A stretch of 64,000 nt of DNA from Cryptosporangium aurantiacum (GTDB lineage: Bacteria > Actinomycetota > Actinomycetes > Mycobacteriales > Cryptosporangiaceae), in assembly GCF_900143005.1 (NCBI RefSeq), contig NZ_FRCS01000008.1, forward strand, positions 1-64,000, read 5' to 3'. Shown here in pieces: positions 16,637 through 25,074 of the stretch (within the stretch, counting starts at the first letter, position 1; each line of letters begins with the position of its first letter). A program made the translations under genes and the position numbers. The notes beneath the pieces were generated by a model. It was given only the letters and a program-made list of their open reading frames with translations. It was not told where the DNA came from and ran no database searches.

Positions 16637-17487
16637 ACCGCCATCGCCTCTCGCTGCCTGGTGGCGCGGACGACCATCACCAGCACCATGAAGCCGAGCG
16701 CGACCTCGGTCTGGAACGAGCCGTCGACGTACCCGGCGAACAGCGTCTGGCCGATGCCCAGCAGCAGCCCACCAGCCAGCGCGGCACCCGGCCGGTCGAG
16801 GCCGCCGAGCACGGCCGCCGCGAAGCCGTTCACCGCGAGCGCCACGTCACGGTCGAACGCGATCGACTGCAGCGGCGTCAGCAGCACCCCGGCGACGCCG
16901 CCGAGCAGCCCGGCCAGCGCGAACGCGTAGAGCCCCATCCGGCGCACGTCGATGCCGGCCAACCGCGCGGCGTACGGGTTCGACGCGCACGCGGTCAGCC
17001 CCTTGCCCAGATAGGTGCGGCCGAAGAACGCGCCGAGCGCGGCGAACGTCGCCGCCGCCACGGCCATCACCAGCAACCACTGGTGCTGGATCCGCACGCC
17101 GCCGATCGTCAGCACACCGGAGAGGCCGTCGAATCCGCGCGGCTGGTCACCCCAGATGACGATCTCCACGGCGTAACCGAGGAAGCCGAGTCCGAACGTG
17201 ATCACCAGCGACGCCAGCGGCGGCGTGCCGGGCTTGCCGATCGCGATCAGCCCGACCAGCAGTCCGACAGCACCCGCCAGCAGCACACCGCCGATCTCGG
17301 CAACACCGTGCGGCCAGCTCGCGGAGAGCAGCGAACCGGCGGCCAGGCCCGCGACGACCGGGAACATGCCTTGCGCGAAGTTGACCACGCCGGTGACCCG
17401 GTGCACGACGACAAAGCCGCTGGCGAGCAACGCGATCGTGCAGCCGAGCGCGGCGCCGGCGATCAGGTAGCCGAGGAAGTCGCTCAT
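16633..17487 (-). CDS. branched-chain-amino-acid-type ABC permease (LivH-like)
   Basis: 284 residues, eight or so membrane helices. Family pattern visible in SGFVVVHRVTGVVNFAQGMFPVVAG (LivH: V-N-F-A-Q-G) and YLGKGLTACASNPYAARLAGID. Start ATG 17487 overlaps the stop of the ATPase gene (ATGA at 17484-17487); the longer frame to 17595 lies inside that gene. Works with LivM-like, two ATPases and the lipoprotein encoded upstream. Confidence 0.92.
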   Translation of the reverse strand: MSDFLGYLIAGAALGCTIALLASGFVVVHRVTGVVNFAQGMFPVVAGLAAGSLLSASWPHGVAEIGGVLLAGAVGLLVGLIAIGKPGTPPLASLVITFGLGFLGYAVEIVIWGDQPRGFDGLSGVLTIGGVRIQHQWLLVMAVAAATFAALGAFFGRTYLGKGLTACASNPYAARLAGIDVRRMGLYAFALAGLLGGVAGVLLTPLQSIAFDRDVALAVNGFAAAVLGGLDRPGAALAGGLLLGIGQTLFAGYVDGSFQTEVALGFMVLVMVVRATRQREAMAV

Positions 17488-18146
17488 CCGAGGCCGCCGA
17501 GGTACGCCGCGGCGACGGTCGGGCTCGCCCGCAGCTCTTCCGACGGCCCGGCCGCGACCACCCGCCCGGCTTCCAGGACGTAAGCGCGGGCGCACAGGTC
17601 GAAAGCCAACGTCGTCTCCTGTTCGATCAGCAGCAGGGCGAGCCCGCGATCGCGGTTGAGCTCGGCGAGGTGGGCGGCCAGGTCGCGGACGACGAGCGGC
17701 GCCAGCCCCAGCGACAGCTCGTCGACGGCGAGCAGGTCTGGGTCGGCCATCAGCGCCCGGCCGACCGCGACCATCTGCTGCTGGCCGCCGGAGAGCGAAC
17801 CGGCCTGTTGGGTGCGGAGCCGGACGAGGTCGGGGAAGAGGTCGTAGATGCGTGCGGGGTCGCGGCGGGACCGCTGGTTGCGCCAGGCGCCGAGCCGGAG
17901 GTTGTCGTCGACGGTGAGCGAGGCGAACAGCTGGCGGCCCTCCGGGACCTGGGCGAGCCTGCCGTCGAGCCGGACCCGGCCCGCCGCCGGGCGCACGACC
18001 CCGGACAGCGTGTTGACCAGCGTCGACTTCCCGGCGCCGTTCGCGCCCACCAGCGCCACCATCTCACCGGCCGCCACGTCCAGGTCGACGCCGTCCAGCG
18101 CGGTGGCGGTCCCGTACCGGACGACCAGCTCACGCACTTCCAGCAT
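17484..18146 (-). CDS. Liv-type ABC transporter ATPase (LivF-like)
   Basis: 220 residues, slightly short for LivF. Walker A GANGAGKST, the LivF-type VPEGRQLFASLTVDDNLRLG Q-loop region, signature LSGGQQQ, Walker B LLAVDELSLGLAP (D then E). Start ATG 18146 has GGAGGGGG upstream and overlaps the end of the LivG-like gene by 17 bp. Hydrolyses ATP on the inner face for the Liv-type importer. Confidence 0.93.
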   Translation of the reverse strand: MLEVRELVVRYGTATALDGVDLDVAAGEMVALVGANGAGKSTLVNTLSGVVRPAAGRVRLDGRLAQVPEGRQLFASLTVDDNLRLGAWRNQRSRRDPARIYDLFPDLVRLRTQQAGSLSGGQQQMVAVGRALMADPDLLAVDELSLGLAPLVVRDLAAHLAELNRDRGLALLLIEQETTLAFDLCARAYVLEAGRVVAAGPSEELRASPTVAAAYLGGLG

Positions 18147-19071
18147 CCCGGTCCCCCTCCCTCGCTGAGTCAGCCCCTGCGCCATCGGCCGCCGCGGCCC
18201 CAGCCGCCTGGGCCGCGCGACCGCCCGCGGCAGCCCCGGGCGCAGCGGGTCCGCCCGCGGCGGAGCCCGGCGCGGCGGAGCCCGGCGCGGCGGAGCCTGC
18301 CGCGGGGTCGGCGGGGGCGCCGAGGTAGGCCGCCACCACGGCGGGGTCGCGCCGGACCTCGTCCGGGGTGCCCTCCGCGATCACCGCGCCGAGGTCGAGC
18401 ACCGTCACCCGGTCGGCCAGCCGGGAGACGAACCCGACGTCGTGCTCGACGAGCATCATCGTCAGCCCTTCGCCGCGCAGACCGTCGATGACGCCGGCCA
18501 GCGCGGCACGCTCGGCGCCGCGCAGCCCGGCGGCCGGCTCGTCCAGCAGCAGCAGACGCGGGCGGGCACACAGCGCCCGCGCCAGCTGCGCCCGGCGCTG
18601 CTGGCCGAGCGGGAGCGACTCGGCCGGGACGTCCGCCCACTCGGCGAGGCCGACTCGCTCCAGGGCCGCAAGCGCGGCCTCGCGGATCTCGCGTTCCTCG
18701 CGGCGGCACCGGCGCGAGCGGATCGCCGCCCCGAGGAACCCGTGGCGCGCGCTGGTGTGTGCGCCGACCATCACGTTCTCCACCGCGGTCAGCCCGGGGA
18801 ACACCCGCGCGCCCTGGAACACGATCGCGACGCCCTGGGCTGCCCGCCGGTGGGCGGGCAGCCGGGTGACCTCGTCGCCCTCCAGCGCGACCCGCCCGGC
18901 GTCCGGCCGGAGCAGACCCGCGACCAGGTTGAACAGCGTCGACTTGCCAGCGCCGTTCGGGCCGATCAGGCCACGGGTTTCACCGGACGGGACGGCCAGG
19001 CTGACGTCCCGGACGGCGAACACCCCGCCGAACGACCGCGACAGGTTGTCGAGACGCAGCACCGGCGTCAC
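18130..19071 (-). CDS. Liv-type ABC transporter ATPase (LivG-like) with alanine-rich tail
   Basis: 313 residues. The first ~250 are a normal LivG: Walker A GPNGAGKST, ARVFPGLTAVENVMVGAH, signature LPLGQQRR (a variant of LSGGQ), Walker B LLLLDEPAAGL, H-loop VEHDV. The last ~60 residues are an Ala/Gly/Pro/Ser low-complexity extension not usual in LivG. Start GTG 19071 overlaps the stop of the substrate-binding gene (GTGA). A GTG start in a GTGA overlap recurs through this cluster and supports the choice. Confidence 0.92.
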   Translation of the reverse strand: MTPVLRLDNLSRSFGGVFAVRDVSLAVPSGETRGLIGPNGAGKSTLFNLVAGLLRPDAGRVALEGDEVTRLPAHRRAAQGVAIVFQGARVFPGLTAVENVMVGAHTSARHGFLGAAIRSRRCRREEREIREAALAALERVGLAEWADVPAESLPLGQQRRAQLARALCARPRLLLLDEPAAGLRGAERAALAGVIDGLRGEGLTMMLVEHDVGFVSRLADRVTVLDLGAVIAEGTPDEVRRDPAVVAAYLGAPADPAAGSAAPGSAAPGSAAGGPAAPGAAAGGRAAQAAGAAAADGAGADSAREGDRDAGSA

Positions 19072-20258
19072 TTCGGCAGGTTCGTGCTCAGCTGCTGGGT
19101 CATCCACGGCGTCGGGGCGAACTTGCCGCCGGTCACCGTGGCGATCGCGACGTTGTCGGTGCTCAGGCCCGAGTGGTCGTCGGCGGTGTAGCGGTACCGC
19201 CCGTTCGGGGTGAGCAGCGACAGCTCCTCCAGCGCGGCCTGCACCTTCTTGCCGTCGGTGCTCCCGGCCTTCCGGATCGCCTCGGCCAGCACGATCACGC
19301 CGCAATACCCGTCGACCGCGAACTGCGGCGGGGGCGTGCCGTACTTCTTCTGGTAGTCGGTCGCCAGCTCGTCCACGGCCTTCTTCAGGTCGGAGTCGGG
19401 CAGGTCCGGCCCGATGACGCCGATCGCGCTGGACAGGATCACCTTCTCGGCGGCGGCGCCGGCCGGCTTGGTGAACAGCGGCGTGGCCTGCGCGCCGGTG
19501 AGCACCAGCGGGATCGTCAGCCCGGAGGCCGCGAACTGCTTCGTCGCGATGACCGCGGGCGGCCCGGTGGCCCAGAGGAACACCGCCTGCGCGTCGGAGC
19601 TTCGCACCGGGGAGAACACCGCGCTGAAGTCCTGGGTGCCGGTGTCGAACGCCCGGTCGACCACGACCGTGACGCCGTAGTCCTTCGCCTTCTCCTTGAC
19701 CGCCTCGTACCCGGCCACCGCGTAAGAGCTCTTGGTGTCGTGCGCGAGCGCGATCTTCGTGATCTTGCTGGCCTGCAGGTACTTCAGCGTCTGCTCGGCG
19801 TAGGTGGACGACCGCGCCGGGATCTGGAACGCGAACTTCCGGACCGGGTCGACCTGCTGATCGGCCGCCGCGAGCGAGATGTACGGCATCGAGTTGCGCT
19901 CGGCGAGCGGGATCGCGGCCAGCGCGGAGTTGGAGAACGAGGAGCCGATGACCGCGACCGCACCCTCGTTCTTGTGCGCGTTGAACGCCAGCACCGACTG
20001 GTCGGGCTGGGTCTTGTCGTCCTTGACGACGAGTTCGATGCGCCTGCCGTCGATGCCACCGTCGGCGTTGATCTGCTCGACGGCGATCTGGGCGCCCTGC
20101 TGGTCGCCGGTGCCGAGGGCCTGATAGTTGCCGGTGAGGGGCACGGTCAGGCCGATCCTGATCGGACCGGATTCGGAATCCTCGCTGCCGGAATCACATC
20201 CGGCGAGCGTGGCCGCTACGAGCACGGCCGCGAGGAAGGGAGCCATCCGGATCCGCAC
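19068..20258 (-). CDS. Liv-type ABC transporter substrate-binding lipoprotein
   Basis: 396 residues with signal peptide and lipobox ATLAGC (Cys21). The body is a type-1 binding protein of the LivJ/LivK-UrtA group: IRIGLTVPLTGNYQALGTGDQQGAQIAVEQIN-type start, GGIDGRRIELVVKDD, and a late FAVDGYCGVIVLAEAI. First gene of the five-gene transporter. Start GTG 20258 has a perfect AGGAGG 6 nt upstream, preferred over 20300. Ligand unknown; the PaaX neighbour makes an aromatic or organic acid worth considering, but that is inference. Confidence 0.93.
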   Translation of the reverse strand: MRIRMAPFLAAVLVAATLAGCDSGSEDSESGPIRIGLTVPLTGNYQALGTGDQQGAQIAVEQINADGGIDGRRIELVVKDDKTQPDQSVLAFNAHKNEGAVAVIGSSFSNSALAAIPLAERNSMPYISLAAADQQVDPVRKFAFQIPARSSTYAEQTLKYLQASKITKIALAHDTKSSYAVAGYEAVKEKAKDYGVTVVVDRAFDTGTQDFSAVFSPVRSSDAQAVFLWATGPPAVIATKQFAASGLTIPLVLTGAQATPLFTKPAGAAAEKVILSSAIGVIGPDLPDSDLKKAVDELATDYQKKYGTPPPQFAVDGYCGVIVLAEAIRKAGSTDGKKVQAALEELSLLTPNGRYRYTADDHSGLSTDNVAIATVTGGKFAPTPWMTQQLSTNLPK

Positions 20259-20355
20259 GGTGAACCTCCTGGCGTCGATGCCATGTGGTGAAGCACACAT
20301 TCGGGCCGCTCGTGATTCGGCAATCTAGTGTCGTGACGATCGCCGGTCAATATGT

Positions 20356-20383
20356 AGTGGAAATGCCATTTCCACTGTGGAAA
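20356..20383. promoter_or_regulatory. triple half-site operator upstream of Liv-type transporter
   Basis: Three perfect half-sites: GTGGAAA at 20357-20363, TTTCCAC at 20369-20375, GTGGAAA at 20377-20383. The first two form a perfect palindrome with 10-bp arms (AGTGGAAATG and CATTTCCACT) around one base; the last two form TTTCCAC-T-GTGGAAA. Outer half-sites are 20 bp apart, two DNA turns. Lies 98 bp before the lipoprotein start and 266 bp before the PucR gene. The whole intergenic stretch 20259-20641 is less GC-rich than the genes and otherwise shows only a lone TTTCCAA at ~20430. Confidence 0.75.
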
Positions 20384-20641
20384 ACCGAATGTGACGCGAA
20401 TACCCAGACGGTCTGTTTCATCGCAGACGAACAGTTTCCAACCTGCGGTTGATCAGCTGAATCGAAGACGACCAGGCAACCTTAAAGAAACCCGATCCGC
20501 GACCTATCGCAGTCCCCACCGGCCGTCCCATCAGCGAATGGCACGGCAGGCTGATCCTCACACATTTCCTGGCGACGGTGGCTCGACGCGTTCGCTCCCG
20601 CGGTCGCTCCGTCCAGGACGGCCCGACCGTTGGAGAGCCGC

Positions 20642-22009
20642 ATGCCGGACCCCGACCAGCCTCCCCCGCTGACCCACCGCGCCCGGGTGCGGCGCCTCAC
20701 CGACGCCGTCGACCGGGACGCGGTCGCCATCGCGGTGATCCGCGCGCTGCGCGCCAGCCGCGGCATCGACAGCACCGGCCGCGGCATCGACGGCACCGAC
20801 CAGAGCGCAAGCCACAGCACCGGCCAGAGCACCGGCCGTCCCGCCGACGCCGAGGGCACAGCGTCCGAACGGGAGGGAAACCCGCGCTGGGCCGCGGTCA
20901 CCCCGGTGGTCCGCGACCACGTCCGGATGTTCACCCGGATGCTGCTTTCGGGCACCCAGCCGACCCGCTCCGAGCTGCGCGCGCTCGCGCTGCGGGCCGC
21001 CGCCGCGTCCCAATCGCCGGTCGAGGAGCTGCTGCACTCGTACCGGATCGGGTCCGAGGCCGCGTGCCGCGCGGTGCGGTCGGCCGCCGGGCCGGACGAC
21101 CTCGCGGCCGTCCTCACGGTCACCGAGGAGATGATGGCGTACGTCAACCTGATGACGGCCGCGGTCGTCCAGGCCAGCCTCGACGACCGCGACCTGCGGC
21201 GGTCGGAGCGTGAGCGGCGGTTCCGGCGCCTGTTCGACGCGATCGACGGCGCCGCGGCGCTCACCCCCGACCTGGTCGAGCTGGCCGAGGACATCGGCCT
21301 CTCCACGACCGGCCCCTACCTCCCGTTCGCGGCCGCGCGGCGGGGCGCCGGTGCCGCCGAGCACGCCCGCCTGGCCGCGGAGCTGACCGCCGCCGGCGGG
21401 ATGCTCGCGTTCAGCGAGGGCGAGCGCATCGACGGGATCTGCGGTGCGCCCTCGCAACTGGACTGGCTCACCGAGGCCGACGGCGTCGCGGTGGCGGTGG
21501 GCACCGGAGCGTCCCGCGGTCGGCTCGCGGCCGCCTGCCGTGACCTGCACGTCGTGATCGACGTCGCGGTACGGCGCGGCCGCACCGGGCCGATCGGGCT
21601 CGCGGACTTCGCCCCGGAGGTGCTGGTCGAACTGTGCCCGGAGGTCAGCGACGCGCTGACCGCGCGGATCTACGACCCGCTCCCGGCCGAGCTGCAGGCG
21701 ACGCTGCACGCGCTGGTCGCGTTCGGCTTCGATCGGACGACGACCGCTGCCACGCTCCACATCCACCGCAACACGCTGCTCTACCGGCTGGGCCGGATCG
21801 AGGAGCGGCTCGGCCTCGACCTGAGCCGCGCCGCCGACCAGGTCTCGATCTACCTCGCCACGCTCCGCCGCGACCGGATACGGGGCGCGCAGCCCACGGC
21901 GATCGCGGCGCGCCGCGCGGGAACACACCCCAGGGAGCGCGTCCGCCTCGCCGTCGCCGGTTCGAGCGGCCGACCCGAATCCTGGCGGAACGAGCGCGCC
22001 GACCCCTGA
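20642..22009 (+). CDS. PucR-family transcriptional regulator
   Basis: 455 residues. The C-terminus carries the PucR helix-turn-helix (TTTAATLHIHRNTLLYRLGRIEERLGLDL, ~375-405). The middle holds the CdaR/GGDEF-like region and the N-terminus a RsbT-like regulatory region (SPVEELLHSYRIGSEAA). A low-complexity stretch rich in G, S, T, D (~45-75) interrupts the head. PucR proteins regulate purine, amino acid or aromatic catabolism. Start ATG 20642 has GGAGAG upstream. Divergent from the Liv-type operon, so it may use the triple half-site. The glycosyltransferase follows after 10 bp. Confidence 0.88.
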   Translation: MPDPDQPPPLTHRARVRRLTDAVDRDAVAIAVIRALRASRGIDSTGRGIDGTDQSASHSTGQSTGRPADAEGTASEREGNPRWAAVTPVVRDHVRMFTRMLLSGTQPTRSELRALALRAAAASQSPVEELLHSYRIGSEAACRAVRSAAGPDDLAAVLTVTEEMMAYVNLMTAAVVQASLDDRDLRRSERERRFRRLFDAIDGAAALTPDLVELAEDIGLSTTGPYLPFAAARRGAGAAEHARLAAELTAAGGMLAFSEGERIDGICGAPSQLDWLTEADGVAVAVGTGASRGRLAAACRDLHVVIDVAVRRGRTGPIGLADFAPEVLVELCPEVSDALTARIYDPLPAELQATLHALVAFGFDRTTTAATLHIHRNTLLYRLGRIEERLGLDLSRAADQVSIYLATLRRDRIRGAQPTAIAARRAGTHPRERVRLAVAGSSGRPESWRNERADP

Positions 22010-22019
22010 TACTTCGGAC

Positions 22020-23183
22020 GTGCGGGTGCTGATCGTCACGGTCGGGTCGCGAGGTGACGTCGCGCCCTATACAGGGCTGGCCGCCCGGCTGCGGGCGGCC
22101 GGCCACGCGGTGACGATCGCCACCCACCGTCCTTTCGAGACGCTGGTCACCGGCACCGGATGCGCGTTCCACGCCCTGCCCGGCGATCCGCAGACGCTCC
22201 TGAACGCCGCCGCGCTCTCGGTCCGCGCCGTGCCGGAGATCGTCCGGTACCTCGACCGGCTCGCCGCGGCGCTGGCGGACGCCGCCCGGCCCGGCGTCGA
22301 CGTGCTGGTGGCCGGCAGCGCCACCGCGCCGCTGGTCGGCCGCCTCGGCGCCCGGCTCGGCGTCCCCGTGCTCGGCGCGTACCTGCAGCCGGCGCACCCG
22401 ACGCGCGCGTTCCCCCCACCGATCACGGCCGCCCGGACGTTCGGCGGGCTCGGCAACCGTGTCGCCGCGCACGTCGTCCGAACGGTTCTCGACGGGTTCT
22501 CGGCTCCGGCCGCCCGCGCCCACCTGGGCGGCTCGCACCGCCCGCCCGACGCGGTGTACTACGGGTTCAGCCCGGCGGTGCTGCCACCGCCTCCGGACTG
22601 GCACCCGGACCTCCGCGTCGTCGGCTACTGGTGGCCGGAGCCGCCGGTCGACTGGCGTCCGCCCGCGTCGCTGGTCGAGTTCCTGGCCGCGGGAGACCCA
22701 CCCGTCTATGTCGGGCTGGGCAGCCTCGGGGACGGTCCGCGCGCACGGCGGTTCGCCGCACTGGCCGTCCAGGAGTTACGCCGCCACGGCTTCCGCGTCG
22801 TGGCACAGGGACCCGCGCCGGCCGACGAGGGCGTCCTGCCGCTCGGCGACGTCCCGCATGCGCGCCTGTTCCCGCACGTGGCCGCGGTCGTGCACCACGG
22901 CGGGGCCGGAACCACCGCTGCGGCGCTCCGGGCCGGTGTGCCGGTGGTCCCGGTGCCGATCCAGGCCGACCAGCACCTGTGGGCCCGCAGGTCCGTGCAA
23001 CTGGGGGTCGCGCCCGGGGCGCTCCGCCTGCGCTCAGCAACTGCAAACCGCCTGGTGGACGCCGTCCGTGCGGCCATCGGCGACCCGCAGTACCGGGCCA
23101 ACACCGCTCGTCTCGCGGCCGTGCTGGCCGCGGAGGACGGGGCCGGCGCCGTCCTGGAAGGGATCGATCGCCTCGCGCGTTGA
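22020..23183 (+). CDS. UGT/MGT-type glycosyltransferase
   Basis: 387 residues, GT-B fold, similar to sterol 3-beta-glucosyltransferases and antibiotic glycosyltransferases (GT1). N-terminal VLIVTVGSRGDVAPYTGLAARLRAAGHAV, mid VYVGLGSLGD, and the nucleotide-sugar site HHGGAGTTAAALRAGVP with PIQADQHLWARR. No signal or membrane helix; acceptor is unknown. GTG start 22020, GTG-CGG-GTG-CTG, follows the PucR stop closely. Confidence 0.9.
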   Translation: MRVLIVTVGSRGDVAPYTGLAARLRAAGHAVTIATHRPFETLVTGTGCAFHALPGDPQTLLNAAALSVRAVPEIVRYLDRLAAALADAARPGVDVLVAGSATAPLVGRLGARLGVPVLGAYLQPAHPTRAFPPPITAARTFGGLGNRVAAHVVRTVLDGFSAPAARAHLGGSHRPPDAVYYGFSPAVLPPPPDWHPDLRVVGYWWPEPPVDWRPPASLVEFLAAGDPPVYVGLGSLGDGPRARRFAALAVQELRRHGFRVVAQGPAPADEGVLPLGDVPHARLFPHVAAVVHHGGAGTTAAALRAGVPVVPVPIQADQHLWARRSVQLGVAPGALRLRSATANRLVDAVRAAIGDPQYRANTARLAAVLAAEDGAGAVLEGIDRLAR

Positions 23184-23225
23184 CCTGTTACGGTCGTATT
23201 CGAACACCTCGTGAGGGAGACGAAC

Positions 23226-23255
23226 GTGGCAGGTGACGACGACATCTCCGGGTGA
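23226..23255 (+). CDS. candidate 9-codon leader peptide before ABC-F gene
   Basis: GTG GCA GGT GAC GAC GAC ATC TCC GGG TGA (VAGDDDISG), with a strong GAGGGAGA Shine-Dalgarno at 23213-23220, 5 nt before the GTG. Its stop codon lies inside GTGAGCCC, one strand of a long-range stem with the ABC-F ribosome binding site. This is how leader peptides of ribosome-mediated attenuators are laid out. Evidence is sequence arrangement only. Confidence 0.5.
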   Translation: MAGDDDISG

Positions 23256-23368
23256 GCCCGGAATGTGAGTCGGCTACGCGCACGCTGCGCCGTGGCCGCT
23301 GTCGTCGTTCCCCCGTTCCACCGCTGGGCTGCCCCCGGCATGCCCACGTTTCCACTCCGAGGGCTCAC
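23252..23368 (+). promoter_or_regulatory. candidate translation/attenuation switch for ABC-F gene
   Basis: GTGAGCCC at 23252-23259 and GGGCTCAC at 23361-23368 are perfect 8-bp complements. The second covers the end of the GAGGG Shine-Dalgarno and stops right at the ABC-F ATG. An inner GAGT/ACTC pair (23267-23270, 23354-23357) could extend the stem. A hairpin of GGGCTGCC against GGCATGCCC with one bulge lies at ~23329-23346. A ribosome stalled on the leader at 23226-23255 would block the first arm and free the ABC-F start. Confidence 0.5.
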
Positions 23369-25000
23369 ATGTCTTTTGTCACCTGTTCCGACCTGTCGTT
23401 CTCCTGGCCGGACGGCACCCTCGTGTTCAGCGGCCTGTCGTTCACCGTCGGCGAGGGCCGCACCGGCCTGGTCGCGCCGAACGGCGCCGGGAAGAGCACG
23501 CTGCTCAAGCTCATCGCGGGCGAGTACCGGCCGACCGGCGGCAGCATCTCGGCGGAGGGCCGGGTCGGTTACCTCCCGCAGACGCTGCCGCTGGCCGGTG
23601 ACCTGTCGGTGGCCGACGTGCTCGGCATCGCACCGGTCATCCGGGCGCTGGACGCGCTGGAGGCCGGCGACGCCAGCGACGCGGTGCTGGCCACGATCGG
23701 CGACGACTGGGACGTCGAGGAGCGCACGCGCGCCCAGCTCGACCGGCTGGGGCTCGGCGGGCTCGCGTTCGACCGGCGCCTGGACACGCTCAGCGGCGGC
23801 GAGGTGATCTCGCTCGGCGTCGCGGCCCGGCTGCTGGAGCAGCCGGACGTCCTGCTGCTCGACGAACCCACGAACAACCTCGACCTGGACGCCCGGCAGG
23901 CGCTCTACCGGGTTCTCGACGACTGGCGGGGCTGCACGCTGGTGGTCAGCCACGACCGGGCCCTGCTCGACCGGATGGACCGGATCGCCGAGCTCGAGCG
24001 TGGGCAGATGCGCTTCTACGGTGGCAACTTCACCGCGTACGAGGACGCCGTCCGGGCCGAGCAGGAGGTCGCGGAGAAGAACGTCCGCAGCGCCGAGCAG
24101 GAGGTCAAACGCGAGAAGCGGGAGGCCCAGCTCGCCAAGGAACGGGCGGCACGCCGGTCGAGCAACGCGGCGCGCAACCTGAAGAACGCCGGGTTGCCGA
24201 AGATCGTCGCCGGGAAGTTCAAGCGCGACGCGCAGGAGTCGGCGGCGAAGGCGAACGAGACGCACTCCGCCCGGCTCGGCGACGCCAAGACGCGCCTGGA
24301 CGAGGCCGAGCGGGCCCTGCGGGACGAGGCGACGATCGTGCTCGACCTGCCGGACACCCGGGTTCCCGCCGGGCGAACGGTGTTCAGCGGAGAACACATG
24401 CAGGTACGGCTCGGCGACCGCACGCTGTTCGCCGGCGACGGCGTCGACCTGACCGTGCGTGGACCGGAACGGGTCGCGCTGACCGGTCCGAACGGCGTCG
24501 GCAAGTCCACGCTGCTGCGGCTGATCGCCGGGGACGCCACACCGGTCAGCGGGGTGCTCCGGCACGCGGCGGGCCGCGTCGCCTACCTGTCCCAGCGTCT
24601 CGACCTGCTGGACCTCGACCGGACCGTGGCGGAGAACTTCGCCGCGTTCGCACCGGCGCGACCGGAGGCCGAGCGGTTGACGTTGCTGGCCCGGTTCCTG
24701 TTCCGGGGCGCGCGGGCGCACCTGCCGGTGGGCGTGCTCTCCGGCGGTGAGCGGCTCCGGGCCACGCTGGCGTGCGTGCTCTACGCCGAACCGGCGCCGC
24801 AGTTGTTGCTCCTGGACGAGCCGACGAACAACCTCGACCTGGTGAGCGTCGGGCAGCTGGAGAACGCCCTGGAAGCGTACGAGGGCGCGTTCATCGTGGT
24901 CAGCCACGACGAGACGTTCCTCCGTGCGCTCGGGATCAACCGCTGGTTGCGGCTGGCCGACGGCACGCTCGCCGAAGCGGCGCCGCCACTCCCGGTCTGA
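23369..25000 (+). CDS. ABC-F family ATPase, ribosome-protection type
   Basis: 543 residues: two ABC domains and no membrane segments. Domain 1 (~1-240): Walker A APNGAGKST, signature LSGGE, LLLDEPTNNLDL. The interdomain linker (~240-340) is highly charged and coiled. Domain 2: Walker A GPNGVGKST, LSGGERLR, LLLLDEPTNNLDL. ABC-F proteins bind the ribosomal E site and, in resistance types, displace antibiotics. This member has the look of actinobacterial resistance ABC-F proteins; the drug class cannot be read from sequence. Start ATG 23369 with GAGGG upstream. The earlier in-frame GTG 23252 would add 39 low-similarity residues and is rejected. Confidence 0.88.
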   Translation: MSFVTCSDLSFSWPDGTLVFSGLSFTVGEGRTGLVAPNGAGKSTLLKLIAGEYRPTGGSISAEGRVGYLPQTLPLAGDLSVADVLGIAPVIRALDALEAGDASDAVLATIGDDWDVEERTRAQLDRLGLGGLAFDRRLDTLSGGEVISLGVAARLLEQPDVLLLDEPTNNLDLDARQALYRVLDDWRGCTLVVSHDRALLDRMDRIAELERGQMRFYGGNFTAYEDAVRAEQEVAEKNVRSAEQEVKREKREAQLAKERAARRSSNAARNLKNAGLPKIVAGKFKRDAQESAAKANETHSARLGDAKTRLDEAERALRDEATIVLDLPDTRVPAGRTVFSGEHMQVRLGDRTLFAGDGVDLTVRGPERVALTGPNGVGKSTLLRLIAGDATPVSGVLRHAAGRVAYLSQRLDLLDLDRTVAENFAAFAPARPEAERLTLLARFLFRGARAHLPVGVLSGGERLRATLACVLYAEPAPQLLLLDEPTNNLDLVSVGQLENALEAYEGAFIVVSHDETFLRALGINRWLRLADGTLAEAAPPLPV

Positions 25001-25074
25001 CGCGTGCGCGACACCGGCGCGCTACGGCCCATCGCTCACATACCGGGCGTACCAAATGTGCAATTGTGGGAGAT

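Noticed and set aside
23252-23368. N-terminally extended ABC-F protein starting at GTG 23252
   Set aside because: The extra residues have no ABC-F similarity and the ATG at 23369 has its own ribosome binding site; the region is better read as a regulatory leader.
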